This document shows positions 19,027 to 24,365 of a stretch of DNA of 24,365 bases, piece by piece. A program made the position numbers and the translations under genes. Every line of letters starts with the position of its first letter. Positions within the stretch are counted from its first letter, which is position 1. The notes below the pieces were generated by a model. That model saw only the letters and a program-made list of their open reading frames with translations, made no database searches and was not told where the DNA came from. Source of the DNA: a virus; IMG/VR virus record IMGVR_UViG_3300020220_000321, positions 1 through 24,365 of that record; one strand, given 5' to 3'.

Positions 19027-20750
19027 TCTTGCGCGCCTACCAAACCGAAGCGATAGCCGCGGCCTACGCACACATGAGGGCGAGCCCGTCGCCTACGCTG
19101 ATCGTGCTGCCAACCGGCGCGGGCAAGTCCGCGGTAATCTCATCAATGGCCAAGGATGCGGTCGGATGGGGCGGGCGCGTACTGATCCTGTCGCACGTGC
19201 GCGAGTTGATCGGCCAGGTTGCCGACACGATCCGGCGTATATGGGGCGACCCTATGGCGCCCGTTGGCGTCTACAGCGCGGGACTCAAGAGCCGGGACAC
19301 TGACGATGCAATCATCTGCGCCGGCATCCAATCCGTTTACAAGCGCGCGTGCGAGCTTGGTCGCTTTGATCTTCTGCTGGTCGACGAAGCGCACCTGATC
19401 CCTACTGATGGGGAAGGGATGTATCGGAAGCTGCTAGAAGACTTGCGCGTCATCAATCCGAACCTTCGACTTGTGGGCCTGACTGCGACGGACTTCCGCC
19501 TAGATTGCGGGTATATCCACGGAGAGGGGAAGCTTTTTGAGTCGGTATGCTATGAGGCCAAGGTCCGCGACCTTATCGACCAAGGCTTTCTCTGCCCGCT
19601 GCGCGGCAAGAACGGCGGCACGCCTGACCTGTCGAGCGTGCACATTCGCGGCGGCGAGTATATCGCTGGCGAGCTTGAAGACGTTATGGCCGACGATGCG
19701 AAGGTTGCGGCGGCGTGCGATGAACTCATGCGCTACGGCGGCGACCGCAAGACGTGGCTAGTCTTCTGCTGTGGCGTCAAGCATGCCGGCATGGTGTCGG
19801 CCGCGCTCGCTGCGCGAGGCATTGAGGCACCCGTAATCGTGGCCGACACGCCAAGCGATGAGCGTGCGGAACTCATCGGAAGATATAAGGCCAAGGGCCT
19901 GCGCTGCTTGGTATCGGTTGGCGTGCTGACGACTGGTTTTGACGCGCCACACGTTGACTTGATCGCACTTCTGCGCCCAACGCAAAGCGCGGGGCTCTAT
20001 GTGCAGATGGTTGGCCGCGGCTTGCGCATCGATGCGGGCAAGCGTGATTGCCTGGTACTTGATATGGCCGGCGTCATCAGTGAGCACGGCCCGGTTGATG
20101 CCATCGAAATCCGCGAGAAGCGCAAGGCTAAGGGCGAGGTTGACGCGCCGACCAAGACGTGTCCGCAATGTCAGGAAATCTTGCCCGCTGCGGCCGTGAC
20201 CTGTCACTGCTGCGGCCATGTCTTCCCGCGAGAGACTGCCAAGCATGACGAATTCGCGCACGACGTGTCGCCGCTGGTGGAATACACCGAAGAATGGGTG
20301 GACGTAACGTCATGGGATTGGGCCGTGCACAACAAAAAGCGCCTGAACGCAGCGACCGGCAAGCAAGAGAAGGTCAAAGACGCGCCGCAAACCTTGCGCG
20401 TCACCTACTCGCACGGATTCCGGCAAGACGTGAGCGAGTGGGTGTGCTTTGGGCATACGGGATTCGCGCGCAACAAGGCGGAAAAGTGGTGGGAAGAAAT
20501 CACCAGCCAGCCCGGCGCGAGTGCCCCGCCGTCAGCGCTTGAAGCACTCGACAAGCTCGACGAACTGCGCAACGCTGGTGACGTTCGCTTGGTCAAGCGC
20601 CTACTGCTTCGCCTTGGCGGAAGGTGGCCGGAAATTGTTGGGCGCGAGTTTCACGAACGCCCCGACATGCCAGCGCCAGAACCGGGCGCAGACGAAGCCG
20701 AGCCGGCTTATCGGGCGATGATTCCGACTGATGATGAAGTCCCATTCTGA
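19023..20750 (+). CDS. Superfamily 2 DEAH-box helicase with C-terminal zinc ribbon, 575 aa
   Basis: GTG start overlaps the previous stop by 4 nt; a longer frame upstream only shadows that gene. Motifs in order: LRAYQTEAI near residue 3 (Q-like), Walker A PTGAGKS at 30-36, DEAH at 121-124, TAT at 154-156, TTGFDAP near 303-309, and motif VI QMVGRGLR at 328-335. Two RecA-like domains are complete. A zinc ribbon follows at C380-x2-C383-x10-C394-x2-C397 (CPQC, CHCC), and a C-terminal region of about 175 residues with a Trp-rich beginning (WVDVTSWDWAVHNKKRL). Similar to phage helicases related to the RecG/UvsW group and type III restriction helicase domains. Likely unwinds or remodels DNA in replication or recombination. 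Confidence 0.85.
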   Translation: MILRAYQTEAIAAAYAHMRASPSPTLIVLPTGAGKSAVISSMAKDAVGWGGRVLILSHVRELIGQVADTIRRIWGDPMAPVGVYSAGLKSRDTDDAIICAGIQSVYKRACELGRFDLLLVDEAHLIPTDGEGMYRKLLEDLRVINPNLRLVGLTATDFRLDCGYIHGEGKLFESVCYEAKVRDLIDQGFLCPLRGKNGGTPDLSSVHIRGGEYIAGELEDVMADDAKVAAACDELMRYGGDRKTWLVFCCGVKHAGMVSAALAARGIEAPVIVADTPSDERAELIGRYKAKGLRCLVSVGVLTTGFDAPHVDLIALLRPTQSAGLYVQMVGRGLRIDAGKRDCLVLDMAGVISEHGPVDAIEIREKRKAKGEVDAPTKTCPQCQEILPAAAVTCHCCGHVFPRETAKHDEFAHDVSPLVEYTEEWVDVTSWDWAVHNKKRLNAATGKQEKVKDAPQTLRVTYSHGFRQDVSEWVCFGHTGFARNKAEKWWEEITSQPGASAPPSALEALDKLDELRNAGDVRLVKRLLLRLGGRWPEIVGREFHERPDMPAPEPGADEAEPAYRAMIPTDDEVPF

Positions 20751-21142
20751 TGCAAGGTTACACCCACATGCAAGCAGTCATCAGCTACGAAATACCAAGC
20801 CAGAACAAGCGCGATCATTGGCATTGGTCGCAGCGTCACCGCGACACCAAGCGCGCGGAAACGGCGTTGCGTGTCCAGGCGTCCAGCATCCCACGGGCCA
20901 AAGGACCACGCAAGATATGCGTAACCGCTTACCGCAAGGTCAGGTGCGCCGACATCGCTAACTTGATCGGCGGGGCCAAGGGCTTGGTTGACGCGCTCGT
21001 GCGTGTCGGCCTTTTGATCGACGACAAAGACGCTTGCGCTTCTATTTTCTACGAGCAGTTTACATGCTCGCAGATGCCGCCGGACGTGCACGATTGGACC
21101 AAGGGTCGCCCGTGCACCGTCATCCGCATTGAGGATCTATGA
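20750..21142 (+). CDS. RusA-like Holliday junction resolvase, 130 aa
   Basis: TGATG overlap with the helicase gene; ATG at 20768 is an alternative start. After a strand with PSQNKRDHWHW come a basic helix and the catalytic block ADIANLIGGAKGLVDALVRV followed by GLLIDDKD, matching the RusA pattern of Asp-x-Asp-Asn, a Lys, then Asp in the helix and a final pair of Asp. D68, K77, D81 and D91/D92 are visible; the position of the second Asp in the first pair is Ala (DIAN instead of DxDN). The enzyme would cut four-way junctions formed in replication and recombination. Whether it is active with that change is open. Confidence 0.7.
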   Translation: MQGYTHMQAVISYEIPSQNKRDHWHWSQRHRDTKRAETALRVQASSIPRAKGPRKICVTAYRKVRCADIANLIGGAKGLVDALVRVGLLIDDKDACASIFYEQFTCSQMPPDVHDWTKGRPCTVIRIEDL

Positions 21143-21324
21143 ACGCAGAGCATGACTTGATGGAAGAGCGCGCGCACCAATGCCGCAGACTTGCGCGCGT
21201 TCTGCGCGAAGACCTTGTGTCCGTTCCAGTTGATAAGCTGCCGGAAGTCTTGGCGCGCATAAAGCGCTACGAAGTGCGCGCCGAAGCGCTAGAGAAACAA
21301 CTAAAGAAAGCGCGCGGATATTAG
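21139..21324 (+). CDS. Small charged helical protein, 61 aa
   Basis: ATGA overlap with the resolvase gene. Almost entirely helical and charged (HDLMEERAHQCRRLARVLRE, ARIKRYEVRAEALEKQLKKA), consistent with a short coiled coil. No family is recognised. It opens a run of very small coupled genes typical of phage early regions, whose products often adjust host functions. Confidence 0.6.
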   Translation: MNAEHDLMEERAHQCRRLARVLREDLVSVPVDKLPEVLARIKRYEVRAEALEKQLKKARGY

Positions 21325-21325
21325 C

Positions 21326-21463
21326 ATGGCATGGCCGCGATGCTGCAAGCGCTCGATGGGATGGCTGCCAGACGTGCAGAAATTCCATTGCCCAATTTGC
21401 AAGCGTTCGCGGTTTGTGCTTCGCGGATCAGTGAAACCAAAGCCGAAGGAGAAAGGCAAATGA
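21326..21463 (+). CDS. Very small zinc-ribbon protein, 45 aa
   Basis: ATG begins one base after the preceding stop and the TGA overlaps the next ATG (ATGA at 21460). The frame reads MAWPRCCKRSMGWLPDVQKF followed by HCPICKRSRFVLRG and a basic end KPKPKEKGK. C6/C7 and C22-x2-C25, with H21 and a CKRS motif repeated after each pair, suggest a compact treble-clef or zinc-ribbon fold. Such Com-like or Ogr-like miniature zinc proteins often act as regulators. The coupling at both ends and the ribosome binding site for the next gene in its tail support it as a real gene. Confidence 0.6.
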   Translation: MAWPRCCKRSMGWLPDVQKFHCPICKRSRFVLRGSVKPKPKEKGK

Positions 21464-21792
21464 ACATCCTCGACCACCTCACCAAGCTGCACGCGGAGGC
21501 AGTGCCGGTGCCGTGGGCATCTGTGCAAGACGAAATCAGAGACGGCGCCGATCATCGCATGGCAATCATCAATGGTCCGACAGCCCAATGGGCCGAAGAT
21601 ATTGCCACGGCCGCGCTCATCGTCGCCATGCGTAACGCCCTTCCGCAACTCCTGGCGGTGGCGAAGGCGGCGCAGGCTGTCGGCGTCCATTTCAAGGACG
21701 CTGAACGCTTTGAGGCAATCGGCGAGGACCGTCTTGAACGAATCGAAGTTCTACAGCGATCGCTCGCCGCGCTGGGGGGGGTGAAGCTGTGA
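21460..21792 (+). CDS. Hypothetical helical phage protein, 110 aa
   Basis: ATG 21460 follows GAAGGAGAAAGG and overlaps the previous stop. The longer frame from 21331 merely shadows the zinc-ribbon gene. The product (MNILDHLTKLHAEAVPVPWA...) has an N-terminal segment with a WASVQDEIRDGADHRMAIIN strand-turn, a helix (WAEDIATAALIVAMRNALPQ) and a helical end (HFKDAERFEAIGEDRLERIE, VLQRSLAALGG). The start resembles a class of phage early-region proteins of unknown function. A run of eight G near the end (21774-21781) could be prone to length variation; here the frame stays open to VKL. Confidence 0.6.
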   Translation: MNILDHLTKLHAEAVPVPWASVQDEIRDGADHRMAIINGPTAQWAEDIATAALIVAMRNALPQLLAVAKAAQAVGVHFKDAERFEAIGEDRLERIEVLQRSLAALGGVKL

Positions 21793-21908
21793 AGACCAAG
21801 CCGAAGGCGAAGCGCGGGGCGTTCCGTGTCGTCAATCTAGATCCGGCCAGCACGTCCGAGGTTTGTCCTATCAAGATCACCAAGACCAAGCGAAAGGCGA
21901 AGAAATGA
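21789..21908 (+). CDS. Very small basic protein, 39 aa
   Basis: GTG overlaps the preceding stop (GTGA) and TGA overlaps the next ATG (ATGA). The protein is Lys/Arg-rich at both ends (MKTKPKAKRGAFRVVNLDPA, KITKTKRKAKK) with a short strand between. Its last codons (caagcgaaaggcga) recur at the end of the 21905 gene, with the same spacing to the next start. A nucleic-acid-binding peptide is possible; equally, it may exist chiefly to carry translation signals. Confidence 0.5.
   Translation: MKTKPKAKRGAFRVVNLDPASTSEVCPIKITKTKRKAKK
21887..21908 (+). repeat. Gene-end cassette, copy 1 (caagcgaaaggcga + ATGA)
   Basis: The 14-mer caagcgaaaggcga (21887-21900), 4 nt, then ATGA (21905-21908). An identical 14-mer with identical spacing ends the next gene at 22156-22177. 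It encodes a Lys/Arg-rich C-terminus and carries the AAAGGCGA ribosome binding site for the following gene. A looser version (gccgaaggagaaaggcaaatga) precedes 21460. Confidence 0.75.
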
Positions 21909-22177
21909 AAAAGAATCTCCCCGGCCCAATCAACGGCACCAAGAAGCCGCCGCGTCCAGGCGTCTACCTTGTGACCGTTCAGAGCGCGAGCGGGCAGCAT
22001 GGCGCGTGCTACCTATGGGACGGCAAGTGCTGGCTTGGATGGGTGACGATGTTTGACCCGCCAGAGTGGGACCAAGCGGAGTTCCACAACTGCCGCGTTG
22101 TCGATTGGGTCGATCCTGACGATGCGATGCGGGCGCTGATGCGGGCCAGAAACGTCAAGCGAAAGGCGACCAAATGA
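21905..22177 (+). CDS. Hypothetical phage protein, 90 aa
   Basis: ATGA coupling at both ends. A Trp-rich compact protein: PPRPGVYLVTVQSASGQHGA, CYLWDGKCWLGWVTMFDPPE, WDQAEFHNCRVVDWVDPDDA. The order of a PGVYLV strand, a WDGKCWLGW strand and a WVDPD end matches a family of small phage proteins seen in early regions near primase genes. No catalytic residues. The end (RNVKRKATK) carries the same DNA cassette as the previous gene end. Confidence 0.65.
   Translation: MKKNLPGPINGTKKPPRPGVYLVTVQSASGQHGACYLWDGKCWLGWVTMFDPPEWDQAEFHNCRVVDWVDPDDAMRALMRARNVKRKATK
22156..22177 (+). repeat. Gene-end cassette, copy 2 (caagcgaaaggcga + ATGA)
   Basis: The 14-mer caagcgaaaggcga (22156-22169) is identical to the copy at 21887 and again stands 4 nt before an ATGA start-stop overlap (22174-22177). 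It ends the 90-aa gene and supplies the ribosome binding site of the 166-aa gene. Confidence 0.75.
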
Positions 22178-22674
22178 GCGACAGCGACCCAATCGACTAC
22201 CCCGACACGCCGCTGTCGGTTGCGTTGGTAAACTCCAACCTGTCCACGGAAATGCGGGCATGGGCGCTGCAAGCGATCAATGACCGGCGCGCCCTGCGGG
22301 CGCAACTCGACGCGACGCTAAACGGCGTGAAGTTTGCCGAGAAAACGATCGGCGCAGTTATCAAGGAGCGCGACGAGGCGCGGGCCAAGCTGGCGCAGAT
22401 GCAAGCCGATGGATGGGAGCCGGGCGGGCTGACGCGCAAGGAATATCAGCAGGAGGTGACGCTAGGTTATGAGTTGCGCATGAAGGCCGAGGCGCAGCGG
22501 GATGAGGCTGCGAAGTTGTTGGTGGGCGCCCTGCCGTACATTGCGGTTACTGATGCTGAAGGGCGCAGTGAGAATGTCTTGCGCGAGGAATACCCCGGAA
22601 TCGGCGCGGGCGTAGATGAGTTACGCAGCAAGATCGACGCCTTCCTGGCGCGGGTTGGGGGTGGGCATGCCTGA
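22174..22674 (+). CDS. Coiled-coil hypothetical phage protein, 166 aa
   Basis: ATG coupled to the previous gene by ATGA, with AAAGGCGA upstream. The N-terminus (SDSDPIDYPDTPLSVALVNS) is followed by a long charged helix (residues about 25-75; RRALRAQLDATLNGVKFAEK, KERDEARAKLAQMQADGWEP) and further helix (YELRMKAEAQRDEAAKLLVG), then a short alpha/beta end. Proteins with this coiled-coil plus Asp/Pro-rich start are common in phage early regions and mostly unnamed. It overlaps the HNH gene by 8 nt. Confidence 0.6.
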   Translation: MSDSDPIDYPDTPLSVALVNSNLSTEMRAWALQAINDRRALRAQLDATLNGVKFAEKTIGAVIKERDEARAKLAQMQADGWEPGGLTRKEYQQEVTLGYELRMKAEAQRDEAAKLLVGALPYIAVTDAEGRSENVLREEYPGIGAGVDELRSKIDAFLARVGGGHA

Positions 22675-23122
22675 GAAGAAACACGGCTACGCAACGCGAC
22701 ACGGCCGCTCGCCGACGTGGAGGACCTGGAAATATATGCGCGCAAGGTGCCTAAGTAAAACAAATAAGAACTACCATGATTATGGCGGCGCCGGCATTGG
22801 GATGTGCGAGCGGTGGGCCGGCTCATTTCTCAACTTCCTCGCCGATATGGGCGAGAGGCCACCAGGGATGAGCATAGACCGGATCGACAACTCTAAGGGC
22901 TACTCGCCAGAGAATTGCCGATGGGCAAGGCCACTAGAGCAGTCCTGGAACAGCAGAAGAACGAAGCTAATTACACACGAAGGCGAGACTCTTTCTGGTC
23001 GCGGCTGGGCGCGAAAGCTCGGCATGCAACAGACGACATTTGCAAAGCGCATCAGGTCCGGCGAGCCAATCGCATCGATTGTCGCAGGCGCGAAGAACGC
23101 CACGAAGGAGGCCAAGCCATGA
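22667..23122 (+). CDS. HNH homing-type endonuclease, 151 aa
   Basis: ATG 22667 follows GGGGGTGGG and lies 8 nt inside the previous gene. The order matches phage HNH endonucleases: RSPTWRTWKYMRARC, YHDYGGAGIGMCERW (residues 36-50), FLNFLADMGERP, SIDRIDNSKGYSPENCRWAR (69-88) and QSWNSRRTK. The C-terminus has a helix-turn-helix-like nuclease-associated DNA-binding module (LSGRGWARKLGMQQTTFAKR). The 5' third is more A+T-rich than the surroundings (aaatatatgcgc...aagtaaaacaaataagaac), a sign of recent arrival. It would nick or cut DNA at its insertion site and spread by homing. Catalytic His residues appear to be in the DRID region, though the classical HNH triad is degenerate. Confidence 0.75.
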   Translation: MPEKKHGYATRHGRSPTWRTWKYMRARCLSKTNKNYHDYGGAGIGMCERWAGSFLNFLADMGERPPGMSIDRIDNSKGYSPENCRWARPLEQSWNSRRTKLITHEGETLSGRGWARKLGMQQTTFAKRIRSGEPIASIVAGAKNATKEAKP

Positions 23123-23709
23123 CCACACACAGCGAGCTTTTGCCGTGTCCTCTGTGCGGATCGCCAACGCATCCCGTCAAGCTGAACACTTGGCTGGGCG
23201 AGTATGGTTACTGGTCAGCGCAGGCGCATTGCCTTGATTGTCACCTCACGGTCGATCATTCCGCGCTTACCGAAGACGATGCGGTTGCTGCGTTGCTCAA
23301 GCACTGGAACACCCGCCCAGCGCAGCCGGTGACGGTGAGCGAGGGGATGGTGGATGCGGCACTTTCCGCGCCTGTATCGCTTTCTGGCGACCCGTCCGAG
23401 GTGGGCGAGGTGCTGGACTTCCTGGTGCCTGGAATCAATAAAAACAACAACGCGCGGGCGATAATGCACGCCGCCCTCGCCGCTGCGATTGGGCGGGGTG
23501 GGGACGAAGACCCTGGCGTAACCCTGCGCGCGGCAGACAGGACGCTGACCATCTACCGCACGCCCACGGGTCTGTCCTACGATTCGACGCATTGGGAGGG
23601 CGGGCGGCTAGTCCTCCAGGAGGGCACATTCACCGAAGCGGAGAGGTCGTTGCGCTGGTTGCTGGGGATTGATCCGACGCTGCCGGATGCGCCGAGGGGT
23701 GACGCGTGA
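23119..23709 (+). CDS. Lar-like zinc-ribbon protein with C-terminal extension, 196 aa
   Basis: ATGA overlap with the HNH gene and AAGGAGG just upstream. Residues 8-66 match the Lar (restriction alleviation) type: LLPCPLCGSP with C10 and C13, then HCLDCH with C38 and C41, and HWNTRP. Lar proteins modulate type I restriction, and phages carry many related zinc ribbons of unclear role. Residues about 70-196 are an extension with a helix-rich part (EVGEVLDFLVPGINKNNNAR, AIMHAALAAAIGRGGDE) and a beta end, ADRTLTIYRTPTGLSYDSTH. The extension may be a separate domain appended by fusion. Anti-restriction function is inferred. Confidence 0.6.
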   Translation: MTTHSELLPCPLCGSPTHPVKLNTWLGEYGYWSAQAHCLDCHLTVDHSALTEDDAVAALLKHWNTRPAQPVTVSEGMVDAALSAPVSLSGDPSEVGEVLDFLVPGINKNNNARAIMHAALAAAIGRGGDEDPGVTLRAADRTLTIYRTPTGLSYDSTHWEGGRLVLQEGTFTEAERSLRWLLGIDPTLPDAPRGDA

Positions 23710-23807
23710 GCCCTGAATTCCGCTCTGGCCTTGTCGTCTTGCTTGCGTCGCAGGTTCCACTATGGATCTACTGTCTTGTAGGAATCCTTTTCGGCACTCC
23801 GAGATAA
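23706..23807 (+). CDS. Very small membrane protein, 33 aa
   Basis: GTG overlaps the previous stop (GTGA) and the frame ends at TAA 23805-23807. The product (MSPEFRSGLVVLLASQVPLW, then IYCLVGILFGTPR) is mostly one or two hydrophobic stretches flanked by Arg, like a membrane miniprotein. It has no ribosome binding site beyond coupling. Sixteen bases later the primase-polymerase begins. Existence is likely from coupling, function unknown. Confidence 0.5.
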   Translation: MSPEFRSGLVVLLASQVPLWIYCLVGILFGTPR

Positions 23808-23823
23808 AAACGAAAGAAAACCC

Positions 23824-24365
23824 ATGAGCGTTTTTCGTGATGCTGCGCTGGCATATGCCGCGCAGGGCTGGTCCGTCTTCCCATGCTTGCCGCGCACGAA
23901 GGTGCCTGCTACGCCGAACGGATTCAAAGACGCGACGCGCGATGCGAATTTGATTCGTCAATGGTGGGATGAGGACCCTGGGTATAATGTGGCGATTGCT
24001 ACGGGCGAAGCGTCGGGCTTGTTTGTGCTTGATGTCGACGAGAAGCCAGGGCGCACGATTACGGAAGCGCTGCGGTCATTCCCTATGCCGTTGCCGGATT
24101 GTCCAACCGTTCGCACTGGCGGCGGCGGTATGCAATACTTTTTCAGGTTCCCGCAAGGGTCGGGCTTGACGATCAGCGGCGGGCGCTTGGGGCTCGGCAT
24201 CGATACGCGCGGAAATGGTGGGTATGTGGTCGCGCCGCCTAGCGTGCATCCGCATGGGCCTACCTACGAGTGGATAGATACGGAAGAAGGCCAGGAACCG
24301 CCGGAATGTCCGTCGTGGATCGTCGACGCACTGCGCAAGCAAGCGGCGGGAAGCAAGCAGCTAGC
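23824..24365 (+). CDS. Bifunctional primase-polymerase (AEP superfamily), N-terminal 180 aa, cut by window end
   Basis: ATG after AAAGAAAA; no stop before the window edge. The N-terminal signature of phage prim-pol proteins is clear: AALAYAAQGWSVFPCLPRTK (residues 8-27), GFKDATRD, IRQWWDEDPGYNVAIATGEA (44-63), the metal-binding LDVD at 69-72, TGGGGMQYFFRFP at 98-110 and GIDTRGNGGYVVAPPSVHPH at 125-144. The motif usually containing His (GGxH) reads GGMQ here. These enzymes make primers and can extend DNA, and often continue into a helicase domain, which would lie beyond the window. Together with the helicase, Sak4-type ATPase, DUF669 protein and resolvase it makes up the replication block. Confidence 0.85.
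   Translation, partial: MSVFRDAALAYAAQGWSVFPCLPRTKVPATPNGFKDATRDANLIRQWWDEDPGYNVAIATGEASGLFVLDVDEKPGRTITEALRSFPMPLPDCPTVRTGGGGMQYFFRFPQGSGLTISGGRLGLGIDTRGNGGYVVAPPSVHPHGPTYEWIDTEEGQEPPECPSWIVDALRKQAAGSKQL

Noticed and set aside
21774-21781. G run near the end of the 21460 gene as a frameshift or phase-variation site
   Set aside because: The zero frame stays open to a coupled stop three codons later, and no meaningful protein is opened by a shift.
23983-23988. TATAAT sequence as a -10 promoter element
   Set aside because: It lies inside the primase-polymerase coding sequence and has no -35 element at 16-18 bp.
1-24365. CRISPR arrays, tRNA genes, insertion sequences, attachment sites
   Set aside because: No spaced repeat array, cloverleaf, transposase or paired terminal repeat was seen on either strand; the few gaps are too short for most of these.

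Overview
This window reads as the structural-to-replication stretch of a tailed bacteriophage genome (or prophage) from a Gram-negative, probably proteobacterial, host. The evidence is high G+C with strong G/C preference at third codon positions, every credible gene on the + strand, and genes packed end to end. Most junctions are 1-8 nt overlaps of the ATGA, GTGA or TAATG kind, so translation is probably coupled over long stretches. There is a tail tube protein, a tail assembly chaperone, a tape measure protein and a tail hub, and no recognisable sheath or contractile baseplate, so a siphovirus is most likely. No terminase, portal, classical major capsid protein, integrase, repressor or tRNA is visible. 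No gene-free stretch exceeds 300 bases; the longest gaps are about 50-80 nt and are described where they hold something.

Region 1 (1-2414): the tail end of an unidentified gene, then a cluster of small membrane proteins including a holin-like protein, a short helical protein overlapped out of frame by a small lipoprotein (Rz1-like candidate), and an HTH/metallophosphoesterase gene broken by two opposite frameshifts. Region 2 (2455-9335): virion genes, including a tail-fibre-like small protein, two tandem paralogous virion-type proteins, several small neck or appendage proteins, a probable head-tail connector, a minor head (Mu gpF/SPP1 gp7-like) protein that seems divided over two coupled genes, and a Mu gpG-like virion morphogenesis protein. 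Region 3 (9336-16047): tail module with tail tube, tail assembly chaperone carrying a textbook -1 programmed frameshift signal, a short tape measure protein, distal tail protein, a 993-aa tail hub and two small accessory genes.

Region 4 (16048-17442): a ribbon-helix-helix regulator preceded by three phased GTCGCAC repeats, a zinc-ribbon membrane protein, a SAR-type endolysin and a small acidic protein. Region 5 (17443-24365): DNA metabolism, with a RecA-like/Sak4-type ATPase, a DUF669 protein, a small winged-helix-like protein, a DEAH helicase with a zinc ribbon, a RusA-like resolvase, a string of very small coupled genes sharing a Lys-rich gene-end cassette, an HNH endonuclease, a Lar-like zinc-ribbon protein and the start of a primase-polymerase cut by the window edge.

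The strongest single observation is the frameshift signal at 10570-10620: an in-frame CCCAAAAAAA slippery run, a 9-nt spacer and a 10-bp stem. It opens an otherwise start-less frame that exactly fills the gap before the tape measure gene. Other points worth a look are the double frameshift in the metallophosphoesterase, the divided minor head protein, the repeated start cassette among the small early genes, and the heptad repeats before the RHH gene. Family assignments rest on motifs read by eye; no database search was possible.
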